Assembly: GCF_001247745.1 (NCBI RefSeq)
Contig: NZ_LAIR01000002.1
Span: 1,798,001 to 1,862,000, forward strand
Reading direction: 5' to 3'
From: Luteipulveratus halotolerans
GTDB taxonomy: Bacteria > Actinomycetota > Actinomycetes > Actinomycetales > Dermatophilaceae
Length of the DNA: 64,000 nucleotides
In this document: positions 32,680 through 42,714 of the stretch, piece after piece
How the letters are laid out: the number at the start of each line of letters is the position of its first letter
Numbering within the stretch: the first letter of the stretch is position 1
The notes under the pieces: generated by a model
Told to the model about the DNA's origin: nothing
Database searches by the model: none
What the model saw: the letters and a program-made list of their open reading frames with translations, nothing else
Made by a program: the position numbers and the translations under genes

Positions 32680-33893
32680 GATGCTGCTCCTCGGGTGGTG
32701 TCGGACGTGATCGTGTGACCGAGCCGGTCACGCTTGGTCTGCAGGTAGCGCGCGTTGTGGGCGCCTGTGCCGACGACCAGGGGTACGACGTCGCTCACCC
32801 GGATCCCGGCGGCCGTCACCGACTCGACCTTGGCCGGGTTGTTGGTCAGCAGCCGGACGTCGTCGACATCCAGATCGGTGAGAACCGCTGTGGCCGTGTG
32901 GAACTCGCGCGCGTCGACGGGCAGGCCGAGATCGAGCTGGGCGTCGACGGTGTCGCGACCGGAGTCCTGCAGGGCGTAGGCGCGCAGCTTGTCGACCAGC
33001 CCCACACCTCGTCCCTCATGACCGCGCACGTAGACGACGACGCCACCCTCACGGGCCACCTGCGCCATGGCCGCCTGCAGCTGCGGACCGCAGTCGCAGC
33101 GCAGCGAGCCGAGCGCGTCGCCGGTGAGGCACTCCGAGTGCACCCGGGTCAGTACCGGGCCCTTGCCGAGACCCTCGGGCGAGACCAGGGCGAGCACCTC
33201 CGAACCGGTCAGCCGGTCGACGTAGGCGATCAGGTCGAACCGCCCGTGCTCGGTGGGCAGCACCGTCCGGGTGACGCGCTCGACGCGGTCGTGGCGCTGG
33301 CGCCAGGCGATGAGCTGCTCGATCGTGATGACAGGAAGGTCGTGCTCGTCGCCGAGAGCGTGGACGTCCGGTGCGCGCAGCATCGAGCCGTCGTCGTGCA
33401 CCAGCTCGACGATGCCGCCGACCGGCGCCAGGCCTGCGAGGCGGCACAGGTCGACCGCGGCCTCGGTGTGGCCGGGGCGCTCCAGCACTCCCCCGTCACG
33501 CGCGCGCAGCGGCAGCACGTGGCCGGGCCGGATCACGTCGGACGGCCCCGACTCGGGGTCGGCGAGCACCGAGAGCGTGCGCAGCCGGTCGGCGGCGCTG
33601 ATGCCCGTGGTCACGCCCTGCGCCGCATCGACCGTCACGGTGTACGCCGTGCGCAGCGAGTCCTCGTTGCGCTCGACCATGTGCGGCAGGGCGAGGCGGT
33701 CGGCGTACGCGTCGGTCATCGGGGCGCAGATGAGCCCGGAGCCGTGACGGACCGACCAGCCGACCCACTCCTGCGTGACCGTCTGGGCGGCGACGATCGC
33801 GTCACCCTCGTTCTCGCGGTCCTCGTCGTCAAGGACGAGGACCGGTCGGCCCAGGCGCAGCGCGTGCAACGCCTGCTCGATCGTGGATCTCAT
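32676..33893 (-). CDS. ribBA: bifunctional DHBP synthase / GTP cyclohydrolase II
   Basis: A 405-residue fusion providing both precursors of lumazine. The N-terminal half (to about 200) is dihydroxybutanone-phosphate synthase: [11 protein letters not shown] (22-31) holds the metal acids, and [11 protein letters not shown] the active-site His region. [14 protein letters not shown] segment reads IRPG where FRPG or RRPG is usual. The C-terminal half is GTP cyclohydrolase II with the zinc cysteines of [18 protein letters not shown] and [16 protein letters not shown] 33893 overlaps the stop of the upstream transporter gene. Confidence 0.96.
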   Translation of the reverse strand: MRSTIEQALHALRLGRPVLVLDDEDRENEGDAIVAAQTVTQEWVGWSVRHGSGLICAPMTDAYADRLALPHMVERNEDSLRTAYTVTVDAAQGVTTGISAADRLRTLSVLADPESGPSDVIRPGHVLPLRARDGGVLERPGHTEAAVDLCRLAGLAPVGGIVELVHDDGSMLRAPDVHALGDEHDLPVITIEQLIAWRQRHDRVERVTRTVLPTEHGRFDLIAYVDRLTGSEVLALVSPEGLGKGPVLTRVHSECLTGDALGSLRCDCGPQLQAAMAQVAREGGVVVYVRGHEGRGVGLVDKLRAYALQDSGRDTVDAQLDLGLPVDAREFHTATAVLTDLDVDDVRLLTNNPAKVESVTAAGIRVSDVVPLVVGTGAHNARYLQTKRDRLGHTITSDTTRGAAS

Positions 33894-34633
33894 GACAGCG
33901 CTCCTGCGGGTTCGGCGGACTCAGCGGCGTCGTGCGACCTCGACACCCGCAGCCACACGACGAAGCCGTAGATGACCAGGGCCGAGTACACGACGTACAG
34001 CACGGCGGAGGGGTAGAACTTGGAGTGGACGAGCAGGGGGACGCCCACCAGGTCGACACCGATCCAGGCGAGCCAGAAGTCGTTCCAGCCGCGGGCCATC
34101 GCATAGGTCGCGACCATCGAGCCCACGAAGATCCACGCGTCGGCCCAGTAGTACCAACGGGGAGCGGGCCAGCCCGCTCCGATGCTCGCGAACACCCACT
34201 GGCAGATCAGCACCCCACCGACCCAGACGGCGAGGTAGGCCGCACGCTCCTGCATCGTCGCCCAGCGAGGCGTGATGGCAGAGGCGTCCTGACCGCGCTC
34301 GCGGCGCAGCTGCTGCCAGCGCCACCACCCGTAGACCGAGGTGATGATGAAGAACACCTGCCGGGCGGCCTGCCCGAACAAGGTCTCGCCCTGCGGGTTG
34401 GAGAACGCGACACCGAAGAACACCGTGAACAGCAGGGCGTTGCCGATGATGCCGACCGGCCAGGCCCAGACGCGTCGACGCAGGCCGCCGACAGCGGAGG
34501 CGAAGCCGAAGACGTTGCCGATGACCTCACGCCACAGGATGCTCTGCTTGCCGTAGACGGGTTCGGTCTCGAACCAGTGGATGCCGTAGTCGAAGACGAT
34601 CTGGGCATCGAACAGGTGGTGCAGCAGACTCAC
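33890..34633 (-). CDS. ribM: PnuC-family transporter, probable riboflavin uptake protein RibM
   Basis: A 247-residue membrane protein with about seven TM helices. The PnuC features are ILWREVIGNVFGFASA, a Trp-rich segment VYGWWRWQQLRRERG, WYYWADAWIFVGSM and ARGWNDFWLAWI. PnuC proteins carry nicotinamide riboside or, in the RibM/PnuX branch of actinobacteria, riboflavin. Placement inside an FMN-riboswitch operon between ribE and ribBA favours riboflavin. GTG 34633 overlaps the ribE stop as GTGA. The family is firm and the substrate inferred from context; a nicotinamide-riboside role is the alternative. Confidence 0.85.
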   Translation of the reverse strand: MSLLHHLFDAQIVFDYGIHWFETEPVYGKQSILWREVIGNVFGFASAVGGLRRRVWAWPVGIIGNALLFTVFFGVAFSNPQGETLFGQAARQVFFIITSVYGWWRWQQLRRERGQDASAITPRWATMQERAAYLAVWVGGVLICQWVFASIGAGWPAPRWYYWADAWIFVGSMVATYAMARGWNDFWLAWIGVDLVGVPLLVHSKFYPSAVLYVVYSALVIYGFVVWLRVSRSHDAAESAEPAGALS

Positions 34634-35241
34634 GCGGAGGCTCCTCGGTGAGTGGCCGGCGCCATCAGGCGCTCGACGTACTTGGCGATCACGTCGACCT
34701 CGAGGTTGACCGGGTCGCCGACCTGCTTGCGGCCCAGCGTGGTCAGCTCGAGGGTGGTCGGGATGAGCGAGACGCTGAAGGTGTCGGGCGTGACGGCCGA
34801 GACCGTGAGCGAGATGCCGTCGACCGTGATCGAACCCTTCTCGACGACGTAGCGCGCGAGGTCGGCGGGCAGGTCGAACGTCACGACCTCCCAGCGGTCG
34901 CCCGGCTCGCGCGCGACGATGCGCGCGGTGCCGTCGACGTGACCCTGGACGACATGACCGCCGAACCGGCCGTCGGCCGGCATCGCGCGCTCGAGGTTGA
35001 CGCGGTCGCCCACGGCGAGCTCGGCGAGGCTGCTGCGCCGCAGGGTCTCGGCCATGACGTCGACCGAGAACTGCTCGTCGCCGTGCTCGACGACCGTGAG
35101 GCACACGCCGTTGACCGCGATCGAGGCGCCGTGCACGGCGTCGCTGGTCACGAGCGGACCGCGCACGCGCAGCACGGCCGACTCCTGCCCCTGGTCGATC
35201 TGCTCGACGGTGCCGAGCTCCTCGACGATTCCGGTGAACAT
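34630..35241 (-). CDS. ribE: riboflavin synthase alpha subunit
   Basis: A 203-residue enzyme made of two homologous lumazine-binding barrels, which dismutates two lumazines to riboflavin. The N-terminal MFTGIVEELG is diagnostic. Barrel one has VNGVCLTVV and FSVDVMAETL; barrel two has VVQGHVDGTARI, DGISLTVSAV and FSVSLIPTTLE. The gene is called ribE or ribC in different organisms. The ATG at 35241 shares its A with the ribD stop (TGATG). Confidence 0.96.
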   Translation of the reverse strand: MFTGIVEELGTVEQIDQGQESAVLRVRGPLVTSDAVHGASIAVNGVCLTVVEHGDEQFSVDVMAETLRRSSLAELAVGDRVNLERAMPADGRFGGHVVQGHVDGTARIVAREPGDRWEVVTFDLPADLARYVVEKGSITVDGISLTVSAVTPDTFSVSLIPTTLELTTLGRKQVGDPVNLEVDVIAKYVERLMAPATHRGASA

Positions 35242-36272
35242 CAGTGCGCTCCTTCGACGGGTCGCGGCCGCAGTCGCAGCCGGACGTCCTGACCGAGCTG
35301 GACGACGTCGTCCAGCTCGAGATGGTGGGCGGCGGCCAACGTGGGCACGCCGAGTGAGCCGACGAGTGAGGGGCCGTCACCCAGGAGAGTCGGCGCGAGG
35401 TAGACGAGGACCTCGTCGACGAGGCCGGCGCGAACGAACGCCGCGGCCACCGTCGGCCCGCCTTCGAGCCACACGTGCCGAATCTGCTTGTCCTGCAACG
35501 ACTTCAGGACTTCGGCCGGTTCGTGAGTACGCAGGTGGACCAGCTCGCCCGGACCGTTGACACGGGCGTCGGCCGGGATGTCTCGCTCACCCATCACCAC
35601 ACGCAGCGGCTGTGCTCCGACGACCCGGTCGTCGGCGTCGCGCACCGTGAGGGACGGGTCGTCGGCCAGGACGGTGCCGGTGCCGACCAGGATTGCGCCC
35701 GCCGTCGCACGCAGGCGGTGGACGTCGGCGCGCGCCGCGTCACCGGTGATCCAGCGGCTTGAGCCGTCGGCCGCTGCGACCCGGCCGTCGAGCGTGGCCC
35801 CGACCTTCCAGGTGACGCACGGGCGACCGTGCACCGCGGCGTACGCCCATGGCTGGTTGAGCTGCTCGGAGCCGGTGCCGCTCACCGGGCCGACGACGTC
35901 GACACCGTGCTCGCGCAGGACGTCGCTTCCTCCGGACGCCTCCGGGCTGGGGTCGGCCGCGGCGAAGACCACGCGGCGTACGCCTGCGTCCAGGAGGGCG
36001 CCCGTGCAGGCGGGCGTGCGGCCCTCGTGGGAGCACGGCTCGAGGCTGACGTAGGCAGTGCCACCTCGCGCCTGGCCACCCGCGGCGCGTAGCGCCATGA
36101 CCTCGGCGTGCGGCGTGCCCGCACCCTGGTGCCAGCCCTCGCCCGCGAGCTCGCCAGCAGCGTCGAGAACGACGGCTCCGACACGCGGGTTGGGATCGGC
36201 AGCGGGTCCGTGCGCGGCGAGCTCGACGGCCCGGCGCAGCCAGGCAGCGTCGTCGTGCTGCTGGAGAACCAT
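35241..36272 (-). CDS. ribD: bifunctional riboflavin deaminase-reductase
   Basis: A 343-residue fusion. The deaminase (about 8-140) has the zinc motif TPHAEVMAL and PCSHEGRTPACTGAL; the NADPH reductase (about 145 onward) has VTWKVGATLDGRVAAADG, RATAGAILVGTGTVLADDP and WLEGGPTVAAAF. Together they convert the GTP cyclohydrolase product to 5-amino-6-ribitylaminouracil phosphate. I choose ATG 36272, with AGGGAG eight bases upstream; GTG 36281 overlaps that site. It is the first gene behind the FMN riboswitch. Confidence 0.95.
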   Translation of the reverse strand: MVLQQHDDAAWLRRAVELAAHGPAADPNPRVGAVVLDAAGELAGEGWHQGAGTPHAEVMALRAAGGQARGGTAYVSLEPCSHEGRTPACTGALLDAGVRRVVFAAADPSPEASGGSDVLREHGVDVVGPVSGTGSEQLNQPWAYAAVHGRPCVTWKVGATLDGRVAAADGSSRWITGDAARADVHRLRATAGAILVGTGTVLADDPSLTVRDADDRVVGAQPLRVVMGERDIPADARVNGPGELVHLRTHEPAEVLKSLQDKQIRHVWLEGGPTVAAAFVRAGLVDEVLVYLAPTLLGDGPSLVGSLGVPTLAAAHHLELDDVVQLGQDVRLRLRPRPVEGAH

Positions 36273-36419
36273 GGGCTCCACTCCCTCTCGCTCGCGGACG
36301 GCGAGCCCCGGGGTGGAGAAGTGACGTGCGACGGGTCAGCGGTGCGACCCGTCAGCCCGGACCGCGCAGAGCGCGCCCGGACGTCACCGGCGGACGGACG
36401 CCCCGGAAGGGGCGCCCGC
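36273..36419 (-). promoter_or_regulatory. expression platform between FMN aptamer and ribD
   Basis: This 147-base leader holds three GC-rich inverted repeats on the transcribed strand: CGCCCC/GGGGCG with a four-base loop (36399-36414) right after the aptamer; GACGGGTC/GACCCGTC (36330-36353); and CTCCAC/GTGGAG (36276-36318) enclosing the ribD Shine-Dalgarno and an inner GCTCG/CGAGC stem. None is followed by a U-run. That leaves both a translational (ribosome-site masking) and a factor-assisted termination mechanism open. With the aptamer it accounts for the gene-free interval 36273-36627. Confidence 0.5.
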
Positions 36420-36550
36420 ACGTGCGCCTCCCATCCGGACTTTCACCGTCGGTCCTGGAGTTCCACCAGGTCAACCGCTCACCTCAGGTGAGGCGTGCGG
36501 GTCGCGGACTGTCACCGCCGGCTCGGAATTACACCGACCCCGGAGCACGT
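36420..36550 (-). promoter_or_regulatory. FMN riboswitch (RFN element)
   Basis: The conserved RFN core is readable on the minus strand: CTCCGGGGTCGGTG, TAATTCCGAGCCGGCGGTGA, CAGTCCGCGACCC, then GACCTGGTGGAACTCCAGGA, CCGACGGTGAAAGTCCGGAT and GGGAGG. Outer helix P1 can form between ACGTGC (36545-36550) and GCACGT (36420-36425). FMN binding normally lowers expression of riboflavin synthesis and uptake genes. It would control ribD through ribH and probably fbiC. Confidence 0.95.
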
Positions 36551-36563
36551 ACTGCTACCCCTC

Positions 36564-36593
36564 AGTATGCACCCGCCGTCACGCGACGCCGAA
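36564..36593 (-). promoter_or_regulatory. promoter of the rib operon
   Basis: A -10-like CATACT (36564-36569) and a weak -35 TTCGGC (36588-36593) are 18 bases apart. Transcription would start about seven bases before the aptamer, which is where an RFN leader should begin. The -35 match is poor. Confidence 0.4.
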
Positions 36594-36627
36594 CGGAACA
36601 CCGATCTGTGAGACGACGCACCCGGGA

Positions 36628-37284
<657 letters not shown>

Positions 37285-37306
37285 CGGGAGAGGCGTGCCT
37301 TTCGGG

Positions 37307-38818
37307 TCAGGAGGTCTTGCGCAGCAGGGCGAAGAACATCGCGTCGGTGCCGTGCAGGTGGGGCCACAGCTGCACCGACGGGCCGTTGCCGAGCGCGTCG
37401 ATCTGGCGTCCGTCGGCGTCCTTGAACAGCGGACGCGCGTCCTCGAGCACCACGTCGTCGCGTGACCGGACGAGGTCGTCCACGACCACGGTCGTCTCGG
37501 CGATGTGCGGGCTGCAGGTCGCATAACCGATGACCCCGCCCGGACGGGTCGCATCGACGGCCGACCGGAGCAGCTCACGCTGCAGGGCGGTCAGGTCGGC
37601 GACGTCGGAAGCCGTACGCCGCCAGCGCGCCTCGGGGCGACGACGCAGGGCACCCAGGCCGGTGCAGGGAGCATCGACGAGGACGCGGTCGTAGGTGTCG
37701 GGCTCCTCACGACCCAGGTCGCGCCCGTCGCCGGTGCCGATCATGACCTCGACGCCGTCGTCGAGCGCTGCGCGCAAGGTCTTGCGGACCAGCTCAGTGC
37801 GGTGCTCGCTCACCTCGTTGGCGAACAGCAGCGCGCCCTGCTGGCGCGCGAGCACCGCGAGCAGACCGGTCTTGCCACCCGGGCCGGCGCACAGGTCGAG
37901 CCACTGCTCGCCCTCGGGGTCATCCGACGGGACCTCGGCACCGGCCAGCGCGAGCGCCAGCAGCTGCGAGCCCTCGTCCTGCACCGCTGCGCGGGTGTCG
38001 CGGACCGCCTGGATGGCTCCGGGGTCGCCCGACCCCAGACGCGCGCCCACCGGCGAGAGCGGCGACCGCTCCGCACCGGCCTCGACCAGCTCGTCGACGT
38101 CGGCCAGGCCGGGGCGCGCGACGAGGGAGACCTGCGGCGGGTCGTTGTCAGCCGCGAGAAGGCGCACGAGGTCGCCCTCGACCCGCTCGTCGGTGGTCGC
38201 TCCGTGCCCGAGGAGCGCCGAGCGCAGGGCCCGGACCACCCAGGCCGGGTGGGAGTGCTCGACGGCGAGCGCGTCGTCGGGCTCACGACCGGCGGTCACC
38301 TCGGCGAGCCACTCCTCGCGTGTGCGCTCGCTGACACGGCGCAGCACGGCGTTGACGAATCCCGAGGCACCGGTGCCGTTGACGCTGCGGGCCAGGGCCA
38401 CCGTCTCGGACGCCGCAGCATGCGACGGGACGCGCATGCCGAGCAGCTGATGAGCGCCCAGCCGCAGGGTGTCCAGGACCGGTGGGTCGATCTGCGCCAC
38501 GGGCCGGCCCGCGGCGAGCTCGATCACGGGGTCGTAGAACCCACGCATCCGGATCGCGCCGTAGGTCAGCTCGGTGGCGAACCCGGCGTCACGCCCGGTG
38601 AGACCGGCGTTGCGCAGGATCTTCGGGAGCTCGAGATTGGCGTACGCGCCGCGCTCGACCGCCCGCAGGACGTCGTACGCCGCGCGCCGGGCCGGGTCGC
38701 CCTCGCGGCGTCGCTCGGAGGGCCTGCTCGCCGATCGTCCGCGGTCGACGTCACGTCGGACGTCGGGTCGCTGCCGACCTCTGGAGTTGCGGAATCCTCC
38801 GCGTCGGTCGTCAGCCAC
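37307..38818 (-). CDS. rsmB: 16S rRNA (cytosine-967-C5)-methyltransferase
   Basis: A 503-residue SAM methyltransferase. An Arg-rich N-terminus ([19 protein letters not shown]) precedes a NusB-like RNA-binding domain (about 45-180) and the catalytic domain: SAM loop [27 protein letters not shown] with the PC motif, and [11 protein letters not shown] with the catalytic TCSPH cysteine. GTG 38818 is fixed by GGAGG six bases upstream and overlaps the fmt stop by eight bases. Confidence 0.94.
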   Translation of the reverse strand: MADDRRGGFRNSRGRQRPDVRRDVDRGRSASRPSERRREGDPARRAAYDVLRAVERGAYANLELPKILRNAGLTGRDAGFATELTYGAIRMRGFYDPVIELAAGRPVAQIDPPVLDTLRLGAHQLLGMRVPSHAAASETVALARSVNGTGASGFVNAVLRRVSERTREEWLAEVTAGREPDDALAVEHSHPAWVVRALRSALLGHGATTDERVEGDLVRLLAADNDPPQVSLVARPGLADVDELVEAGAERSPLSPVGARLGSGDPGAIQAVRDTRAAVQDEGSQLLALALAGAEVPSDDPEGEQWLDLCAGPGGKTGLLAVLARQQGALLFANEVSEHRTELVRKTLRAALDDGVEVMIGTGDGRDLGREEPDTYDRVLVDAPCTGLGALRRRPEARWRRTASDVADLTALQRELLRSAVDATRPGGVIGYATCSPHIAETTVVVDDLVRSRDDVVLEDARPLFKDADGRQIDALGNGPSVQLWPHLHGTDAMFFALLRKTS

Positions 38819-39737
38819 CGAGAACCTCCGCGTCGTCGATCCGGGTGCCGCGAGCCCAGTCGGCCGCAGCCATCGCCTTCTTGCCGGCCGCCTGCACCGT
38901 GCCGAGCCGCACGGGAGCGGTGGCGGTGCCGACGAGCACGTCACGCTTGCCGACCACCACCTGGCCGGGCGGGACCGGCTCGGCGTCGGCGACGGTGACC
39001 GGCTGGACCTTCATCCGCTCGCCCCGGAACGTCGTCCACGCACCCGGTGCGGGTGTACACGCGCGGATGCGTCGGTCGACGGCGAAAGCCGGTTCGTGCC
39101 AACGGATCTCGGCATCGTCTGTGGTGATCTTGGGCGCGAGCGAGACGCCGTCAGCAGGCTGCGGCACCGGCACTGCACGCCCCTCGGCGAGAGCGTCGAG
39201 AGAGGCGACGAGCAGTCCTGCACCGGCCTGCGCCAGGCGGTCGAGCAGGTCGCCGCTGGTGTCGGTCGGACGGACCGTCTCGGTGAGCGTGCCGAGCACC
39301 GGCCCGGTGTCCATGCCCTCCTCGAGCACGAACGTGGTGGCTCCGGTGACCTCGTCGCCGTGCATCACCGCGTGCTGCACCGGGGCAGCGCCACGCCACG
39401 CCGGCAGGAGCGAGAAGTGCAGGTTGACCCAGCCCAGGCGCGGGATGTCCAGAGCGGCACGGGGCACCAGCGCGCCGTAGGCGACCACCGGGCACACGTC
39501 GGGAGCCAGCTCGCGCAGCCGCTGCTGGAACTCCGGCTCGGACGGACGGGCCGGGGTGAGGACCTCCAGGCCGGCGTCCTCGGCGCGCGCACGCACGGGC
39601 GAGGCGACCGTACGACGCCCGCGCCCGGCGCGCGCATCGGGACGGGTCACGACGGCGACGACCTCGTGCTCGGACGCCAGCACGGCGTCCAACGACGGGA
39701 CGGCGACCTCGGGCGTGCCGGCGAACACGACGCGCAT
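38811..39737 (-). CDS. fmt: methionyl-tRNA formyltransferase
   Basis: A 308-residue enzyme formylating initiator Met-tRNA from 10-formyl-tetrahydrofolate. The N-terminal [16 protein letters not shown] and the signature [17 protein letters not shown] are clear; the C-terminal OB-like domain follows from about 205. ATG 39737 shares its A with the def stop (TGATG), so formylation and deformylation genes are translationally coupled. Confidence 0.96.
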   Translation of the reverse strand: MRVVFAGTPEVAVPSLDAVLASEHEVVAVVTRPDARAGRGRRTVASPVRARAEDAGLEVLTPARPSEPEFQQRLRELAPDVCPVVAYGALVPRAALDIPRLGWVNLHFSLLPAWRGAAPVQHAVMHGDEVTGATTFVLEEGMDTGPVLGTLTETVRPTDTSGDLLDRLAQAGAGLLVASLDALAEGRAVPVPQPADGVSLAPKITTDDAEIRWHEPAFAVDRRIRACTPAPGAWTTFRGERMKVQPVTVADAEPVPPGQVVVGKRDVLVGTATAPVRLGTVQAAGKKAMAAADWARGTRIDDAEVLGG

Positions 39738-40282
39738 CAGGTGGCCCGCCCGAACGTCGGGTGCGGGCTGACCCGCACGATCGGACCAGGCATCCCGGCC
39801 CACTCCGCGTCGCGGATCTCCTTCATGGCCAACCGCCGCGCCTCCTGGTCGAGACGATCAACGAACAGGATGCCGTCGAGGTGGTCGGTCTCGTGCTGCA
39901 GGCACCGGGCCAGCCGGTGGGTGCCCTCGATGGTGACCGGTTCGCCGTACATGTCGAAGCCCTTGGCCACCGTCCGCACGGCCCGCGGCGTGTCGAACAC
40001 GAGGTCCGGGATCGACAGGCATCCCTCAGGACCGCACTCGATCTCGTCGGACAGCTCGAGGTCGGGGTTGATCAGGTGGCCGACCTCACCGTCGGCGAAG
40101 TAGGTGAAGACCCGCAGCCCCACCCCGATCTGCGGCGCGGCCAGGCCCGCTCCGGGAGCGTCGAGCATGGTCTCCTCGAGGTCCTTGACGAGGCGGCGCA
40201 GCTCGGCGTCGAAGTCGGTGACAGGGGCAGCCGGCGTACGCAGGACGGGGTCGCCGAACAGGCGGATGGGCTGGACAGACAA
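39737..40282 (-). CDS. def: peptide deformylase
   Basis: A 181-residue metalloenzyme removing N-formyl groups from new proteins. All three motifs are present: [17 protein letters not shown] (metal Cys) and QHETDHLDG (two metal His and the catalytic Glu). The start appears to be TTG 40282, with GAGG seven bases upstream; I see no in-frame ATG or GTG nearby giving a family-like N-terminus. It is first of the def-fmt-rsmB-rpe run. Confidence 0.94.
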   Translation of the reverse strand: MSVQPIRLFGDPVLRTPAAPVTDFDAELRRLVKDLEETMLDAPGAGLAAPQIGVGLRVFTYFADGEVGHLINPDLELSDEIECGPEGCLSIPDLVFDTPRAVRTVAKGFDMYGEPVTIEGTHRLARCLQHETDHLDGILFVDRLDQEARRLAMKEIRDAEWAGMPGPIVRVSPHPTFGRAT

Positions 40283-40426
40283 CGGCAGGCCTCACGGGCA
40301 GGAGATGTGCGGGTTCGGAGTGCCACTCTAAGGGACTCCCTGTCCCCGGAATCCGCCCGGCAGGACCGCGCACACCGCGTAGTGTTCGGGCTGTCGACGA
40401 TGTGCCGCTGGTGGGGAGGTGGATCA

Positions 40427-41957
40427 ATGACGCGCGGACCTGGACGACCGACCCAGATCCTGGGCGACATGTCCGACCTGGACGGCCCCGCAGTCGACCT
40501 GCGCGCCCGTGTCGCCTGGCTGGCCCGCGTGTCTCGCTGTGCCTCCCCCGACCCGGAGGCGGCCAAGCAGGTGGCCTTCGCCGAGCGCCTGCGTGAGGTC
40601 GGCGTCAACGCCAGCAGCACCAAGGTGTCGCTGTGGGAGAACGCCCACCAGCCGTTGGACCCTCGCGGTGCTCGCGGGGTACGAGCAGGTGCTGGGCATG
40701 CCGTCCGGCGCGATGCAGGCCACCTGCGAGGGACTCGGCCGGTCGATCTTCGCCTCCGGACGCCCCGCGCTGCAACGGGCGCGCGCCCTCGGGGGCGGCC
40801 AGGAGCTCCTCGACACGGTCTACGACGGCGCGAGCCGACACTCCACGACCGGCGGTGACTGGTTCGCGCTCACGTCCTACTGGGACCACATGCACAGCAC
40901 GATGATCCCGCTCGCCATCGTCCGGCAGCTGACGGCGACCCTGCTGGCCGAGATGGTGCGGTCGTGCGGCGCGGCGTATGTCACGCGCTACCAGGCCCTG
41001 TGCCACCTGGCCGATCACCCGATCTACGCCCAGGTCCTGGTGGAGGCTGTGCTCGACTTCATCGCGGTCCCTGGAGTGGAGCCGGTGATCGACGCCATCA
41101 GCCTCCTCGGTGAGGGACTTCCCGAGCAGACTGCGCCCGTGCTGCTCGACCTCGGCGCCGACCCGGCCGGCCGTACTCGTACGGGCGCGGTGTCGGCGCT
41201 CAGCAACCAGATCCGGATGGGTGCGTTCCCCGACGAGCTGCGCCCACGGCTGCGCCAGCTGGTCGGCGCGCTGTGCGCCGGGTCGCTCGACGACGCCCGC
41301 CTGGCCCGGCAGCTCATCGTGCGCATGGGACCGGAGGACCAGGCCGCGGGCATGGAGCTGCTGCGTCGCCGAGCCGCACCGGCGCCTGCGACCGGCGTAC
41401 GCCCGCTGCCGCCTCCGCATGCCCCGGTCGACCTGGCACGGTTCGAGCACGCCGCTCAGGAGGCGACCGGGCTGCCACGCGACCCCGTGCTCCGACGGCT
41501 GCTGCAGGAGGTGCACGTCCACGACCGCGTCGACCTGCGTCATCACGCGTGCCTGCTGCTGATGGCCAGCCCCTACCGCGTCAGCCTCGCCGACGTGGCC
41601 CTCGACGTCCTGACCGAGCAGCCGGGCAGCGCGAGCTCGGTGAGCGCAGGAATCATGCTGTCCTACCTGGCGACCGAGGACCACGCCGAGCGGCTGACGG
41701 CTCTGCTGCCGCACAGCCGGCCGGAGGTCCGGATGGCCGCGTTGACCGCGCTCACCCATGCGCAGGGTGTGAGCCCGGACCTCGACCTGCTCGCGCTCTC
41801 GTCCCGTACTGAGTTTCCGGACGCGACGGTGCGCTACGCCGCCGGCATGGCCGCGCACCCCGACCTCGGCTCATGGGCGCAGTCGAGCACCGTGCCGATG
41901 GAGGTCCGCGAACGATGCCGGTGGTGGCAGCGCAACGGCTCGGCCGTCCGACGCTGA
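40427..41957 (+). pseudogene. frameshifted HTH (XRE-like) plus helical-repeat protein
   Basis: ATG 40427 with GGGGAGG seven bases upstream opens a frame encoding a helix-turn-helix region (FAERLREVGVNASSTKVSLWENAHQPLDP), which then turns into nonsense near base 40663. The +1 frame carries the continuation (VLAGYEQVLGMPSGAMQ) and about 420 residues of Ala/Leu-rich helical, HEAT-like sequence to the stop at 41957. Removing one base in CCCTCG near 40661-40664 gives ...LDPAVLAGYEQ..., an uninterrupted protein of about 509 residues. So this is either a fresh mutation, a sequencing error, or less likely programmed frameshifting. The intact form would be a DNA-binding regulator of unknown target. 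Confidence 0.78.
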
Positions 41958-41966
41958 GGCTCAGCG
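41952..41966. terminator. inverted repeat over convergent stops
   Basis: CGCTGAG and CTCAGCG meet around a single central base. Each arm contains the TGA of one gene (HTH/repeat gene on plus, HAD gene on minus). It could serve as a minimal bidirectional terminator, though a true hairpin would lose the innermost pairs. Confidence 0.35.
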
Positions 41967-42659
41967 CTCCGGCTTCAGCGGGAGGCCGCGCACGATCAGG
42001 TCTTCGCGCAGGTGGCCGGTGTCGGTGAACAGGATGGCGTCGAGCCCGGCCCCGGTCGCACCCTGCACGTTGGCCTCGCTGTCGTCGATGAAGACGCAGT
42101 CGTCGAGACCGCCCAGGTGGCGCACGCGGTCGGCGAGCACCTCGAAGATCTCGGGGTCGGGCTTGGCGACGCCTTCTTCGCCCGAGACGATGATGTCCTC
42201 GAACAGGTCGAGGAAGTCGAACCTCTCCAGGGCCTGAGGGAACAGCTCGGCGGACCAGTTGGTCAGGGCGATCAGGGGCACCTCGGCCTGGTGCAGCTCG
42301 CGCAGGATCGCGACCGTGTCCTCGACCTCACCTCGCAGCGCCTCGCCGAAGTTGGCGCGGTAGGCGCGGATCTCCTCCTCCAGGTGCGGGTGCCGGGTGA
42401 TCGCGATCTGCTCGGCCTCGTCCCACGTGCGCCCGGCGTCCTGGGCGTAGTTCCAGGAGGCGAAGTCGAACGCCGGGTCGGCGATGAACGCGGCAGCGCG
42501 CTCGTCGCCGACGGCTGCGGCGACCGCAGGCACCGGGTCCCAGCGGATGAGCACGTTGCCGAGGTCGAACACCACGGCGTCGACCGGGTTGGGTGCGAGG
42601 TCGTCGTCGAGGTCGAGCGTGAACGGGGCATCCACCGGCCCCTGCTGAGGGTGGCTCAT
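41961..42659 (-). CDS. HAD-superfamily hydrolase (subfamily IA)
   Basis: A 232-residue phosphatase-like protein. Motif I is VVFDLGNVLIRWD with nucleophile Asp32. The second acid position is Gly, as in YihX-type sugar-phosphatases. ALTNWS is motif II, GVAKPDPEIF holds the motif III lysine, and CVFIDDSEANV motif IV. A helical cap lies between. The substrate is probably a small phosphorylated metabolite, but this is family-level inference. It is a single gene converging on the frameshifted regulator. Confidence 0.87.
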   Translation of the reverse strand: MSHPQQGPVDAPFTLDLDDDLAPNPVDAVVFDLGNVLIRWDPVPAVAAAVGDERAAAFIADPAFDFASWNYAQDAGRTWDEAEQIAITRHPHLEEEIRAYRANFGEALRGEVEDTVAILRELHQAEVPLIALTNWSAELFPQALERFDFLDLFEDIIVSGEEGVAKPDPEIFEVLADRVRHLGGLDDCVFIDDSEANVQGATGAGLDAILFTDTGHLREDLIVRGLPLKPER

Positions 42660-42714
42660 ACCGACCCAGCCAACCAGCCGCCGCGGACACCCCGACGCGG
42701 GGGTCGTCGCCGAG

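Noticed and set aside
40600..40700. Programmed frameshift in the HTH/repeat gene
   Set aside because: No slippery heptamer, stop-stimulated site or clear downstream structure is evident at the junction; a mutation or sequencing error is simpler.
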